This document shows, one piece after another, positions 1 to 12,837 of a stretch of 64,000 nucleotides of DNA (positions within the stretch are counted from its first letter, which is position 1; every line of letters begins with the position of its first letter). The notes below the pieces were generated by a model. That model saw nothing but the letters and a program-made list of their open reading frames with translations, did no database searches and had not been told where the DNA came from. The position numbers and the translations under genes were made by a program. This DNA is from Chrysomallon squamiferum (lineage: Eukaryota > Mollusca > Gastropoda > Neomphalida > Peltospiridae). The DNA lies in assembly GCA_012295275.1 (NCBI GenBank), contig CM022665.1:5932901-5996900 (forward strand), given 5' to 3'.

Positions 1-655
1 GGCATATGTTACTAAAAACAGTGATAAGCACAAATATTATTTTAATAAACACTGAGATCTTATAATAAAATATTATCTATTATATTACCAATAATAAAAA
101 GCTTTTTCTTATGCTAGTTTTTGGGGGTAATTTGACATAGTTAAAATGTTTTCAAACAGCTTTATTTTATTTTCGTTTTTATAAACCATTACTAAATGTT
201 TTTCTTTCAAATAGACATAAATCTATTATCACCTTGGATTCTGGATAAGGGACTTGATATGCATTAGTTAGAATCCTCACTACTATAACATTTGATAACC
301 ATTTCATTATTTATGAAAACCAGGTGATGTACAAAATATAATTTATCCTTTAATAAAAATTATTATTGTGTAATTTATGTTACGTGCCTGCATGGCAGTC
401 TTTAAACAAATGAAAGTGATTCCAAAATAAATGCTGCTCTAAATAAATTAAGTATTGTATCACAGTTCATTAAATTAGTTTCAGAACAGAAGGTCAGACC
501 ATATCGTGTAATCATATGTCTATTCTTAACTGCAGAGTTAAAGCATATTAATTATTACTGCATTATGAAAATATTTTCTATGACTAAAGAACTGAAAAGT
601 ACCCTGACATAAACCCTGTTGCTGTTTTAATCTCACGAGGAAAGATACTCACTAC
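1..655 (-). other. 3' flank / probable 3' UTR of the SLC25 carrier gene
   Basis: AT-rich DNA following the stop codon of the minus-strand carrier gene. I see no coding exon on either strand. On the minus strand an AATAAA hexamer lies at 166-161 (TTTATT on the plus strand), a possible polyadenylation signal about 490 nt after the stop. The window starts here, so the transcript end cannot be fixed. Confidence 0.4.
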
Positions 656-2715
656 TTATGATGGATAACATTTTTTCAGAAAAGAGAGACATTCTGAGTA
701 AACCATCAGTGTGACACCATTGACAGGAAAAGCACGAGCACTAACTACAAGTCCCCCTCGAAAAAACAATTTTAGCCCACCTTCATTGTAGCTCTTTACA
801 GCACAGTCCATAAATCCTTTGTACAGTTTTTTTTCACTGTCACCTTGTATTCGACTCTTGATTACATCCAGAGGAAGAATAAGCTGCCAGCTCAGAACCC
901 CAGCAATGCCTCCAGCAAAGAAATTAACAAGCGGACAGGGTAAGGTTTTATAATATTTGTGACCCTTCAGAACTGAGAAACTCATAACCTACCATGTACA
1001 CAGAACTTGAAGGAATATCCCGGAAAAACTGAGTGCCAAACCCTCTGAAGAGTCCACGAGGACCATTTAACCTGACAATATCTACTGCAGCTTCTACTGG
1101 TCCACTGTAGTATTTCTGATTCAATGTGTATAAACCTGATTTGCAAAAACAAAAACCAAAACAATAATAATAATAATAATAAAAATAACAAAATCAGAAA
1201 AATTTGATTCTTATAATTTTATGATCCATGTTCATATTTAAAAATAAAACTGGGAACAGTCATTAGTAACAATACCTTAATATTAGATATATATAGTTGA
1301 CGTTTGGTACCTGTAAAATGAAAACAATTATTGACATACCTTTGCTTGGTATCTGGTGTGGAATCTGTGACTGCAGGACAACTTTAATTACCTCCACAGG
1401 ACAAGCAATGAAGACCTGGGCCACCCCTGCCAAACACCCAGCTGCTGCTACTTGAAGATACCATTTAAAAGAATGTTTTTTAACCTGCTGCATCTGTTTC
1501 ATTGCAGACAAAGAAGCTCCATATACACCGAAATATACTGAGTTGATTAGTCCATACGACATCAGTGGCCATGACAGACCTCGAAAAAATCCCCTTTTCT
1601 GAAATATGATAATAATGTTACTCAGCTTGAAACCTTTTGTCTTCATCTCAGTTACTTACACTGTTGTTATATTAAAAAAAAAAAAAAAAAAAACATTATT
1701 GGAGATTAAATAGTTTTATACAAATAAATATTTTAAAGTGAATATATATCTTTTCATAAGTGAATTAAAAATAAAATAAAATTTATGATCAAATTGTATT
1801 ATAAAAAGATATATAATGTGATAAGCATACAGCCTGAATTTTATAAATTATTTATTAACCATCCAAAACTGACTGCAAATTAGACTGAAAAAACTATAAC
1901 ATTATAATATAAAATCAAACAATTAATATTTCAAATACTCACAATTCCCTGATGATGGATATTTGAAACACAATCCCATAGCTGCTTATACTGATTGCCT
2001 GGAACTTGAGTCTGCAGCTGGACCTAGTAATATACAAAAATTATTAATATTGATAATATTTATAATAAATTTATATTTTAATAAAATTAGTAACAAAAAT
2101 GGAAAAGTTAATGATAGGCTCAATAAATCTCAAGAAAATTTTCTGAATCAAAATTTAATATTTATTTATGACCAAACAAAAATGCAGAAAATACCTATTA
2201 CACTGATAAATCTGTTGACAGTACCAGTCATACTTATTACAAAAAAATTATATAGTCTGACACAAAAACCTGTCTATTCTAGATTTTTATTATCACTAAT
2301 AATAAATTGAATAAGATCAGAAAGAATTCTTACTTTCACAGTATCAAATGGATGTCCAACAACAATACCTGTGCAACCTACTCGAACAAAATACAATAGA
2401 GAAATACTGAACATTAATTACAATGATGTTGACTGCTTTAGCAGTAATATTTAATTAAAAGAAAATTAATGACTCATTCATATGATCACATCATATCTTG
2501 AAGAAGAATATTTTTCTATTTCTAAATCTAAGTTTCAATTAAAGCATATCTTGAAGTTTGTATGAAAATGAATTCTTAAAAAGGATGAAATTGGAATATG
2601 CTCCAGAGGTAGGTATTTATTTAGCACTGAGTCACTTTTGTAAATTAGTGTCCAAATGTTACAAACCTGCAACTGCCCCAGCCAGGTAATCATGTATTGA
2701 ATTATTGGCTACCAT
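656..2715 (-). CDS. Mitochondrial carrier protein, SLC25A45/47/48-like (apparent frameshift)
   Basis: Six coding blocks on the minus strand: 2715-2667, 2377-2334, 2023-1943, 1598-1340, 1135 to about 970, and about 970-656 (stop). Introns are GT-AG and phases join correctly for the first five. The product is about 303 aa, usual for SLC25 inner-membrane carriers, which are three repeats of two membrane helices. The PX(D/E)XX(K/R) signatures are visible: HPFDTVK at residues 25-31, CPVEVIK at 124-130, and PLDVIK in the last block. A downstream ARAFPVNG motif is typical of the carnitine/basic amino acid branch (SLC25A20/29/45/47/48); the exact substrate cannot be read. The start ATG has an in-frame TGA upstream in the same exon, and an acceptor at 2761-2763 suggests an untranslated first exon further up. 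Oddity: near 963-990 the frame must change by one base between YEFLSSEG and GHKYYK, with no room for an intron. This is either a sequence error or real damage. Confidence 0.85.
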
Positions 2716-2763
2716 TATCAGCCCAAAGGCCTTTGTCTCAGTGATTCCTCCTGCATGTCACCT

Positions 2764-2911
2764 GAAAACAATAATTAAACCTTTCATATACTATCTAAAG
2801 AAATGTCTGTCAGTATAAGATTGTTATTTTACTGGACTTGACTGTTAACAATGATAGACCAACACATTATATTAAATAAATAAAACAATAATGTGGAAAT
2901 CTGCATTTAAA

Positions 2912-2942
<31 letters not shown>

Positions 2943-3632
2943 CATACATTTGTATAAATCAAAAAAGAAGCTTTAAAGGTGAATTCAGTGGAAGAGATAA
3001 AGCAATGGTTGCCAGGCAAAACATTAGTTTACACTTTTTCAGAAATAATAAATTTATTCTGTAATTATTTATTTATTTATTTCAAAATTCTTTTTGCAAA
3101 AAAAAAAAAAAAAAATATTTATATTTATTTAAAAGTAAAAAATATAATAAACCGTAATTAGTTGTCAGTCAAAATGATTTTAACTTTTCTTCTCATTTCT
3201 GTGTTTTATTAAATATGAGGAAGTATCTAATTATTTAGTTTATTCCAGTTTTCTGATTGTCTTCTGCTAGTTTTTGTTAAAATTAGGCATGAAGTGATTT
3301 AACTAACTTTCCTCACAACTGAAACGCTCAAAGCGAATATCTTTTATAAAGGAAAGAAGGTAAAAAATGTTACACCATTACATCAAACCAGAATTGTCAT
3401 GCATGGAGACTTCAATGAAATGCAATGAATAATTTTAATAATTTACTATCAGGTTTATTCTTTTCCAATTATCTTCACTAAGGGGAATAACTACGTCATT
3501 TTAAAAAATGAAAATTTGAAGGAGATAACTCTAAATAACAGGAAGTGGAAATTGCTGGTAGTGATGGAAAGGGAAACGTATTTGTTGTAAATCTGTAGAC
3601 AGAATTGAATTTAGAATGGAAATATTGATAAA
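2764..3632. promoter_or_regulatory. Divergent intergenic region between the SLC25 carrier and NAA20
   Basis: About 0.87 kb separates the first recognised exon of the minus-strand carrier from the NAA20 start codon, so the two genes are head to head. Close to NAA20 there is a CRE-like TACGTCA (3492-3498) and an ETS-like ACAGGAAGTG (3538-3547), which would fit a housekeeping promoter; neither is proof of function. Poly-A runs occur at about 2918-2942 and 3100-3116. No TATA box is obvious near 3550-3600. Confidence 0.4.
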
Positions 3633-4950
3633 ATGACAACCATAAGGCCTTTCACCTGCGATGATCTCTTTAAATTTAATAATGTGTAGGATTCATCTAT
3701 TTTTATCGTGTATAATGTGTTGAAAATGTATACTATGTAATATAAATTGCGTATATTGTAATAATAGTTTAATACTAATAATAATTAATAGTACTATACA
3801 GTATACTTAATACTACAGTATAGAGATATCAGACAATAGAATATAGTATATATTATACTTATATACTACAGAGTATAGTAATGTACATAGTTTATATTAA
3901 TAAATATAATTTTATATATCTGATATCACAGATTCATACTGTGTGTGCGTGCGTGTTAGGTATGTGACAATTTTCCTGTAAAATTATATATCATCAGAAA
4001 GATTTAAATAATAACAATAATAATAAAAGCAGAATTAAACTGACACTAAGATATCTTTTATAGCACTTCCTTCAGAATCTATGGAGAAATAGTCATTTGG
4101 TGACATAAACACTGAAAATCTCAGATAGTTTCAAACCAGTACATATATATTATATATCATAATGAAGCTTTTGAAGATGAATTGTAATGTATTTTAAGCA
4201 TGTTGCTAACACCCAAGCATTGTAATTAATTAATTAATTGCACTAACTAGCTCAAATATACTTTATGCCTTAAGTATGTATTTCTCAAAAACTCCATAGA
4301 AATTATACCAGGATACAAAAAAAATCATTTTTCAAGACTGAGGAACTATAGAGAGCCCTTTACATTTTCAAGCATTTGCTAACATTTTTTTTTTTTTTTT
4401 TTTACCAATTAATAAATAAAATTAATCAGTGTTCATTTGCTTTATGCTAAGAACTGTCATAATCAACATCTTTATCAGAAAATACTATCTAAAACTGGAA
4501 TATTATATCACATAATAAATGAAACATTGAATTCTTCAGACATCAGCAGCAACAGCAATCACTGTGGTTGTGTCATTTGCTGATACACGTCTTGATACCC
4601 CAAATTAAGTACATGCTACGTCATATATTTTTGTAATAGATAAGGCAGACTATGACAAGTATGAGAGAAAGGCATAATCTGCAACTTGAATGTGACATAA
4701 GCTTACCTAAGTCACACAATGATCATTTTGAAACGGTAAATTTCTGTGTTGATCTTCTGTTTATCAAGAAACAAATATGAAGATGAATGTGTTACATATG
4801 GTATTGTTGTTTTGGAAAATATATAAAAATAGTTCAAAACAGAAACCAGAATGAAGAAACACTGCCCCCCCATTCAAGAAAAATGATTACATGTCACAAA
4901 AATCAAACAACCTTTTTGCTGCAGTGCAGAAATAGGTTTTGTCACATACC

Positions 4951-4983
<33 letters not shown>

Positions 4984-7900
4984 GTATTTTTTTTATCCTA
5001 ATAAAAATTGTGTCAATATAATTATTTACAAGGTTCATAGTTACTCTTGTTTAAATGCTGGTACATTTGTAAATTGTTTTGTTATTGCTTGTTAATAAGT
5101 ATTTCTGTTAACTTTTCTACACTCATAACATTTTCTTTCATTCATTAAAGACACAACATGAATCTTGTCAATTCATTAAATTTATTTGTTTTATGCTATG
5201 TTCAAGAAATTCAGATTCACACATCAGTAAGCACAAAGTGAAATAATTCAGTTGTTCTTCCTTTTCTTTTATTATTATAATTGGGTTGTTTTGGGTTTTT
5301 TATGTATGTGTATATATATATATTGTTTCATAATTAGATTGTGAATATCCTTCATTTACAGTAAAACAGTGATGTGAAATTTTTGAAATATTATCTTTTG
5401 TTTTTTGGTGGTATTTTTCAGGAATTTGGATCCACTCACTGAAACAGTATCCTTTTTGCTTTTTGTTACCATTTTTGTTGTTGCTGCTTAATTTAATTAT
5501 TATTTTTTTTATTTTTCTATTTTTTTTATTTTTTTCTAATTTTATTTTTAATCTGAGCTAATTCATTATTTTTTCAGTTGCATTCTGAAGGACATTTGTT
5601 AGAACAGTACTGTAAATAGAATTTGTGAAGAATATACAACATGAATCAATCATAACTTTATTAATTTTTAAATATTCATTTTATTTAAAAAAAAAATGTA
5701 TGTATGTATGTCTATATGTATATATAAATCAACAAACAAAAAGTAAAAAATCTTCAAAAACTAAATTATCACTAATATGTAATTTAAATGTTCTAGTAAT
5801 TTAAGAAACTTCTTTAACAAATGTCTAGTATGGCTTGCCCTTTTATATGCAGTATTTGGCTCACTGGCCAGAATACTTTCAGGTGGCTGAGTCACCCAGT
5901 GGTGAAGTTATGGGATACAGTAAGTAAAATATATTATAAATTATCTTCAAATATTTTCACTCATTGTTGTAGATTGCAATTATTATCAAATCACACTTCA
6001 CTAAGTTGAGCTGAATCATACTGACTGATATCAATCTGAAACAGTTTTGAATCAACAGAAATCGTTATTATGTTCTCTGACTCAAAAAATCAGTGGCAGT
6101 TTGTTTGTAAATGTTGTCAGAGTTACAATTAAATGCTGATTTTTTTTTTTTTTTTTTTTTTAACTAATAATTTAAATAATATCAGGTTGTCTTTTTCAAA
6201 ATCATTTACAATTATTTTATTGATATTATGAAAAAATAGTTTTCTGATTATTTTTTTTTTTTCAGTCATGGGCAAGTCAGAAGGTTCAGGTGAGGTATGG
6301 CATGGTCATGTGACTGCCCTGACAGTTGCTCCAGAATACAGACGTCTTGGACTTGCTGCCAAATTGATGAACATTTTAGAAGAAGTGTCAGAAAAGTAAG
6401 CACGTTTTAATTTGATAAAAATTCATTTTTAAAAGAAACAGAATAAAATACTTGACATCTTAGAGGCAACAAAACTGAAAAACTCTGTATTTTTTTTATT
6501 CTTAAATTTACTTATTTTATTATTATTTATTTATTTATCTGTTAATATTTTCTTTTTTTCTTAAACTTTTTTCCTTGTTTTCAGATTTAATAAAACTAAA
6601 AATTTCTCTTTTATTTAATTCTTAAATTTACTTTTTTATTATTATTTATTTATTTATTTATTCATCTTTTCTTTTCTTTTATTTTTTCCTTGTTTTGAAA
6701 TAAAATATCAACTGAATTTGAATTTTCAATTTACTCATTTTTCTGTATATACAAATATAGATAAAACATATTGCTGTGCATGAATTTAAAACTAAATTTG
6801 TAAAAACTACAACTACTCTTTTTGTTTGGACTGAAAAGTAATACAAATAAAACTAATTTATTTACACCTTTGATACACAAGTATTTCAATCCAAATGGCC
6901 CCATATACTCAGTAGAAAAAGCCTACACCAGAATAAGCCTATAAAGTATAACATTTAGAATCTCTGTGAAGTAGTCACAGAAAAATGACAGACAGCAGGC
7001 TGATAACATGAAATTTTAAACTAACAAAGTTTGCATTTTGTACATCCTTCATCTTGATCAGAATTTTGTTAAAAACTAATTAGCATTAATGAAATTAACT
7101 GATATTATTACACTGTAGACAATATAAATGAAATTTTTCTTATTAAATTTATAATCTATTTGAAGTAAAACAATAAAAAAAAGTAATTCACATTTCTTTG
7201 TAATAGGTTATTACTCACAGTTCCTTGGCATATAATTTTAAATGTGTCTTTTAAACAATTACTTAAAGAAATATTTCACATATTAACTATTTATAAATAG
7301 ATTCAAGTAGCATAAATCATAGAGATAAAAAACAAAAATTAATTACATGTAACATTGTGTACTCATATTTAAATTTTCAGAAAAAGATGTTACTTTGTGG
7401 ACTTGTTTGTGAGAGTTTCCAATCAGGTTGCCGTGACGATGTATGTGAAACTTGGTTACAGTGTCTACAGGCGTGTCCTAGAATACTACTCCGGAGAAGT
7501 TGATGAAGATGCTTTTGGTAAGAATTTCTTCTAGATTTAAATTGTGTAACTTGTTGTATACCAATAACAGACTCACCAGAATACCTAGCTGCCAACACCA
7601 TTCCTCTTTTAATATTATTTTGTAAATAGAAATTTGAAAAAAGAAGTAAAAATATCATAATATTTGCAGTGATTTATTTAGTCTTCACATTATTATTTTT
7701 ATTTTTTACAAACACTTTTTTATATTTGTATATACAGAAAAATGAGTAAATTGAAAATTCAAATTCAGTTGATATTTTATTTCAAAACAAGGAAAAAATA
7801 AAAGAAAAGAAAAGATGAATAAATAAATAAATAAATAATAATAAAAAAGTAAATTTAAGAATTAAATAAAAGAGAAATTTTTAGTTTTATTAAATCTGAA

Positions 7901-9862
7901 AACAAGGAAAAAAGTTTAAGAAAAAAAGAAAATATTAACAGATAAATAAATAAATAATAATAAAATAAGTAAATTTTTTTATATTTACATATGTATGTAT
8001 GTGTGTATGTATGTATGTAGATAGGTTGTTAAGTAGGTAGGTATGTACATATGTAGTACATATTTTTGCTGGATTCATTTTTAACTGTCATCTGGTTATC
8101 CGTGAGGCCTGTTTTGCTGTGATATTGAAATAGGTAGCCTGTTGTACCACCTTTGAAAATTGCAATATCCTTAATCTGCTTCAAATTTGAGCATTGGTGA
8201 GCTTTTATTTCCATTCTTTAGTATATCACATGGCTGAAACAATACATGTGGTTTTTGTATTTTCATGTTTAGTACCCGTTTAAATGTTAACTGTTCCTAC
8301 GGTAACAGCATATTAACATAGTCATCATCATAGAAAAAGTGTAGATTATTCAGCACCAGATTAGAAAATACTAAATCATTAACTTGAAACTATAAAAAGT
8401 AAAAAAATGTAAAAACATTACTTGAAACTGTTGTCCTGGTCTGAAGCAATGTTAAATGTGACTTTAATGACAGGTTCAGTTATTAATTGGCATAGTTAAA
8501 AAAGTTTAAGAAAGTAATCATTAAAACAAAAATTTAATTTAAAATTTAAAAATTTAAAAATAACAAATATTTTACATTGTTAAGACTAAAAACAAAAAAC
8601 AAAAAGCTTGTACTACTTTCTCTAAGCAAACTGATTTTTCCATTTTGTTTGTTTTTTCATGTTCTAAAATGTGCTAAAAAAAATCATAATTATTTATTCT
8701 TTTGGCCATTGTATAGTAATTATTTTATATGATTACAAGAAATTTTCAATTCTGGTTTATCCAAAAGACAAAGATAAAAATGTTTATTATTTCAGGTGTT
8801 GTAGATAGTAACCCACCATAAATCTCTAAACTGAAACACTTTTTAAAAAAAAAAAAAAAAAAAAAAAATCCATTACAGTGTCTATACCCAGAATGCACTT
8901 ATTGACCATGTTTGCAGTTATTCACTGCGACATAACCTTTTACATTTTCTTTCTAGGTAAATGTCTGGTCACATTACTTTTACTGTTTTTGCATGCACTT
9001 TACAAATATTTTTTTATAGTTGTATTTCATAAATCTATTTTCTCTGTAAAAGCCCCATATTCATCTAATTTGATAAGATAACATCACAGCACTTTAGCCC
9101 ATAGACTGTATTATGAACTGATTGTAGCAAACTGACAGTGTTATTTCAAAAAACAATAATTTCATGATAAACAAATACTTTTTTTTTTTTTCTTTTTTTT
9201 TTTTCTCAGTGAGCAATTCACCAACATGTCTGTTATTTAATCTTAACAATGAATCTGCTTTTTATTTATATTTAACTTTTTTCTTAATTATTATAAAGGT
9301 GGAGGGGGCATTTTTTTTTTTTTTTTTTTTATTATTATTATTATTGTTCTTTCTCTCTTTACTTTTTTTGACTTTTTTTTATTTATTTATTTATTTATAT
9401 ATATTTTTTTTAAATGCCAGCCTTATAGACAGTATTACTGCAGCAGTTCAAGACCAAAATGGTTTGATTTCTTTCTTTTTTTTTGATTTTTTTTTTTTTG
9501 TCTATAGCCTCAGTATTGTCTTTCACATGGTGTATTAAATAAACAAAGTTACACTATCTGTTGTATCTCATTTTCATCACTGATAATATTTGAAAAGAAC
9601 TTGTCCATTTCAAATGATTCTGCCTGTTCAGTATAATTTTGTTTACAGCTGTGTGTCTGTCTGTCTGTCTGTCTGTCTGTCTTTGTGCTCATAGATTAAA
9701 ATACCAGTAATTACACATGTTTATTGAAAAAAAAAAAAAAAAAAAAAGTAATTATTTATTTAAACTTTTTTGACAGACATGAGAAAAGCACTGTCCCGTG
9801 ACGTTGAAAAGAAGTCGATCATTCCGCTGCCCCACCCAGTACGACCGGAGGAGTTGGACTGA
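3633..9862 (+). CDS. NAA20: N-alpha-acetyltransferase 20, NatB catalytic subunit
   Basis: Six exons: 3633-3685, 5422-5446, 5829-5919, 6266-6395, 7381-7517 and 9777-9862. They join in frame to 173 aa (human about 178). NAA20 with its partner NAA25 forms NatB, which acetylates nascent proteins starting Met-Asp/Glu/Asn/Gln at the ribosome. The sequence is highly conserved: MTTIRPFTCDDLF at the N-terminus, NLDPLTET then YGLPFYMQYLAHWPEYF, the GNAT acetyl-CoA motif RRLGLA at residues 82-87, FVDLFVRVSNQVAV in exon 5, and the C-terminal IIPLPHPVRPEELD. The loop before WHGHV is a few residues shorter than in human. Exon 2 is only 25 nt, and the intron after it has U12-type signals. Exon 5 lies between arms of a perfect inverted repeat (6504-6759 and 7721-7976). 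The start is fixed by the family N-terminus. Confidence 0.96.
5422..5446 (+). other. NAA20: 25-nt microexon of NAA20 (exon 2)
   Basis: Acceptor TTTTTCAG ends at 5421. The 25 bases complete a valine codon split after exon 1 and then encode NLDPLTET, the exact family sequence. The donor is GTATCCTTT. Exons this short usually need help from flanking splicing enhancers. Confidence 0.9.
5447..5828 (+). other. NAA20: U12-type (minor spliceosome) GT-AG intron in NAA20
   Basis: The 5' splice site is GTATCCTTTTTG, matching the U12 consensus RTATCCTTT. A branch-site-like TTCTTTAAC (5810-5818; consensus TTCCTTRAC, one mismatch) has its branch adenosine about 12 nt before the exon, the short distance typical of U12 introns. 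The 3' end is AATGTCTAG with no polypyrimidine tract, again typical. The other introns of this gene have ordinary GTAAG-like or GTAGG donors. Confidence 0.8.
6504..6759 (+). repeat. Left arm of a perfect 256-bp inverted repeat (NAA20 intron 4)
   Basis: Comparing the two segments by eye, this arm is base-for-base the reverse complement of 7721-7976. It is AT-rich and contains an internal imperfect tandem duplication with a period of about 120 bp (second unit from about 6624). The spacer of 961 bp contains NAA20 exon 5. Confidence 0.93.
7721..7976 (-). repeat. Right arm of the perfect 256-bp inverted repeat (NAA20 intron 5)
   Basis: Reverse complement of 6504-6759 with no difference seen over 256 bases. 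Identity stops abruptly at both ends. In the NAA20 pre-mRNA the two arms can pair into a long duplex with exon 5 in the loop. Confidence 0.93.
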
Positions 9863-10993
9863 CCTTGACTCCGGTGAATCAGCGTAGCGAACTTCTGTGT
9901 CAGTCTCTCATATTTGTAGCTGCTCTCCTTACTGCCATTTTCACTCTAGTGATTGTCGAACTGTCTGTTCGTCAGTCCAGGGAGTTTCCATCTCTCGATC
10001 GAGATCTGTAACCACATGCATATCAACCTCACTTGGAACTGTTGTTTTTTTGGTGTTTTTTTTATAAAGATATCTTTACCGAAAAAAAAACTGATTCAAC
10101 AAAATATTTCTATATATTTATTTAGTAGAGTTTTTATTTTTATTTTTTTGTGAAAGAAAAAGAAATGTAACATTAACCTAGAGAAATTCTTGCTAAAATA
10201 TTTATTTTCTTTGTAGATATATCTAATTATAAATACATTTCATCCAAGTGAAATGAATTAATAGTCAATTTCTTTTTTTCATTTCTTTTTTTTTTTTTTT
10301 TTCCATTTTTTAATACTGTTTTTCTGAAGAATTTACATTACTTGATAAGGTTTTGTTTATATTGTTATCATAAACATATTTGTATCTTTTTCACTCTCTT
10401 GGTCTCGTTATGTAATATTTTTAAAAATATATTATCATAAGATTAATAATCTGTATTGTATTTCAAGCTAATAGTATTTATTTCAGAAAATAACTGAAAC
10501 AATTTAAAAATGCTGTACAACGATACTGAAACAAATGAAATCATTCTGTGTTTATCAAAAAAAAACTCGTGAGGGAAGCAACAGCTCTTGTTCTTAAAAA
10601 TGAAATTTCTGACCTGCCCAAAGGGTTTTCAGGGAACGACCAATTTAATTAAGAAATAATAAGTTTATTTTAAGTGTCTACTCAAGTGGAAAGTCGTTTT
10701 ATATTTTGATAAGTGCCCATCTCAGACACATTGATCATTGATTGTCTGAGGCTAACAAGGCAGCTGTGTTTGGCTAAGCTACAGACCACAGAGAAAGAGT
10801 AGTCTCAACAGAAAATTGTGTTTGTTGTGATGAACACCCTGCAGCCACACTTACCAGCTAACGACTTCTCCAGCCCATGTTTCCATACTGTCTATTCATT
10901 AGACTGCATATCGCGTCTGCTAATGAGGCAATCGGCATCTCCTGCACACAGAATGATTTCATTTGCTCTATCTTTCCCACAGATTTACTTTAA

Positions 10994-11026
<33 letters not shown>

Positions 11027-11300
11027 CCAAGATGTATGTGAATGAGAAAAAAATATATATTTTAGAAATTCTATGTTGATTTTTATAGTTTTTCTTCAGC
11101 ATCTATATTTTCTTACTTTTTGTTTTAGATTTGAGATTGTTAAAAAAAAAAGTAATATACTTTTTCTTTACTTTTTTTATGTAGATTGTATATTTTTTAT
11201 TATATTTTTATTTTCTTCTATGACCTGCTGAAAACCTTCTCTATGATGATTCACCGGAGTATAAACTTGCAATGACTAACGAAATAAAATCTGTGTTTAC
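9863..11300 (+). other. NAA20: Probable NAA20 3' UTR and transcript end
   Basis: AT-rich, no coding potential, starting right after the NAA20 stop. AATAAA at 11283-11288 is followed by TGTGTTT and T-rich sequence, the usual arrangement of a polyadenylation signal with a downstream U/GU element. The UTR would be about 1.4 kb; an earlier end is possible. Confidence 0.45.
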
Positions 11301-11915
11301 AAATCTTTGTTATATTTATTTTATCAACAGCCTTAATTCTAAAATTATTATTTCTTTATTTTTTTATATATATATGTTAAATCAGTTTTACTTTCTTTTT
11401 CTTTTTTCTTTCTTTTTTTATTTCTTTATTTATTTTAAGATTTAAAATATTTATTTTGTCAATAAAGTAATTTTTGGATTTTAATAATAATTCAGTTAGT
11501 AACTAAATAACATGAAGAAAACATTTCAGTTGTACCAGTTCACCTTGGCAGACATTCATTATCAATTAGGTTTGGGGATTGGAAGGAATTTGTGAGATTT
11601 TTTTCTTCGACTTTTCTTTTGTTTTGAAGGTGTAAATTTTGTTACTACAACATGCAAGTGTTAAATTCTTTATTTCTTTGAATAACAGGCTAAAATACCA
11701 AGAATATAAATTACACTTATCATTGCTGAATTTTAAATTAATTTTTTTTTTTTTTTCTAATTTATGATTTAGATATCTGTTCTGCCTATATATATAATCC
11801 ATTTTATTATTATAAATAAATAACAGCAAAAGCCAATTTTAGGTATTTTTTGGATAATGCATTAAGAAAATATTTCAAAGTAAATGAAAAAATATCTTTT
11901 TTTACTATTTTTTTT

Positions 11916-11946
<31 letters not shown>

Positions 11947-12746
11947 GATTGTGTGTGTGTGTGTGTAAATGTTTTGAAAAAATTGAAATAAATTGGATAG
12001 GATACAGAATAATAATAATAATAATAAGTACTGGGACCACGTCAGTAGATAAAACACGCACGCTTGAACCGCTACAAATGTGTTAATTGTGTGATAAAAA
12101 AAAAGTCTGAATATCATTCTCTTTAGTATATCTAATTTTAAATTTATTTTATTTTATTTTTTGTGTGTGTGTGTGTGTGTTTCTTTTATCACTGTATTTT
12201 GTTTGTTGGTGTTTTTTGTCAAATCTTAACGAAGTATAACAACAAAAAGCAGTTTAAAAACGTGGTCGCCATCTTTCTATAGTAACGTCATCTAAAGATC
12301 TTACTAATAACACAGTACGCCAGTTACACTTTAATCCTGACTGCCCTAATACTGAAATTGTTTTGTTTTATTTTAAACATTTGTACTATGAAGACAGTTA
12401 CGATGATATCAAGAATCACACTACATACCTTTGTCATGAATATAACAGCTGACAGGTCAAAGATCAACCGTGGCAGACTTGCTTGAACCTAACGTAAACC
12501 TGGATTTTTCTACTCAGTATTATTTGATCAACATAAACTCTGGTTCTAGTTCATGTGTATCAACATTTGACTTGAAAAACTAACAACAGAGAGTCAGAAT
12601 TCGCGACCCTTCGATTTTTACGATACGGTTGCACTTCATTCGAGACTCCCCACAAAGCAACATTTTGACCGTAAATATCTGCATGGGGCCATTTTATTTT
12701 TGATTTAATTTTTGTAAGTGGTGTGATTTGGAAGGGGGTTGCTTAT
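11301..12746. other. Intergenic AT-rich DNA, no gene seen
   Basis: Long poly-T at about 11923-11946, (TG)n near 11950-11966 and 12162-12181, and (AAT)n near 12010-12028. I see no exon-like open frame with splice sites. The part around 12250-12660 is less repetitive but shows nothing I recognise. Confidence 0.5.
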
Positions 12747-12756
12747 TATAATAATA

Positions 12757-12791
<35 letters not shown>

Positions 12792-12801
12792 CATCATCAT
12801 C

Positions 12802-12833
<32 letters not shown>

Positions 12834-12837
12834 TTTT
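12747..12837. repeat. Compound microsatellite (ATT)n-(ATC)n-(TTTA)n
   Basis: Uninterrupted trinucleotide ATT, then ATC, then tetranucleotide TTTA arrays seen directly. Open frames through it are only low-complexity poly-Tyr/His. Confidence 0.95.

Noticed and set aside
973-992. A 20-nt GT...AG segment that might rescue the SLC25 reading frame as an intron
   Set aside because: Far below any known functional intron length, and removing it does not give a compatible phase.
9164-9538. 124-codon plus-strand open frame in NAA20 intron 5
   Set aside because: It consists of poly-T and ATT repeats (poly-Phe/Leu), has no family similarity, and lies in an intron.
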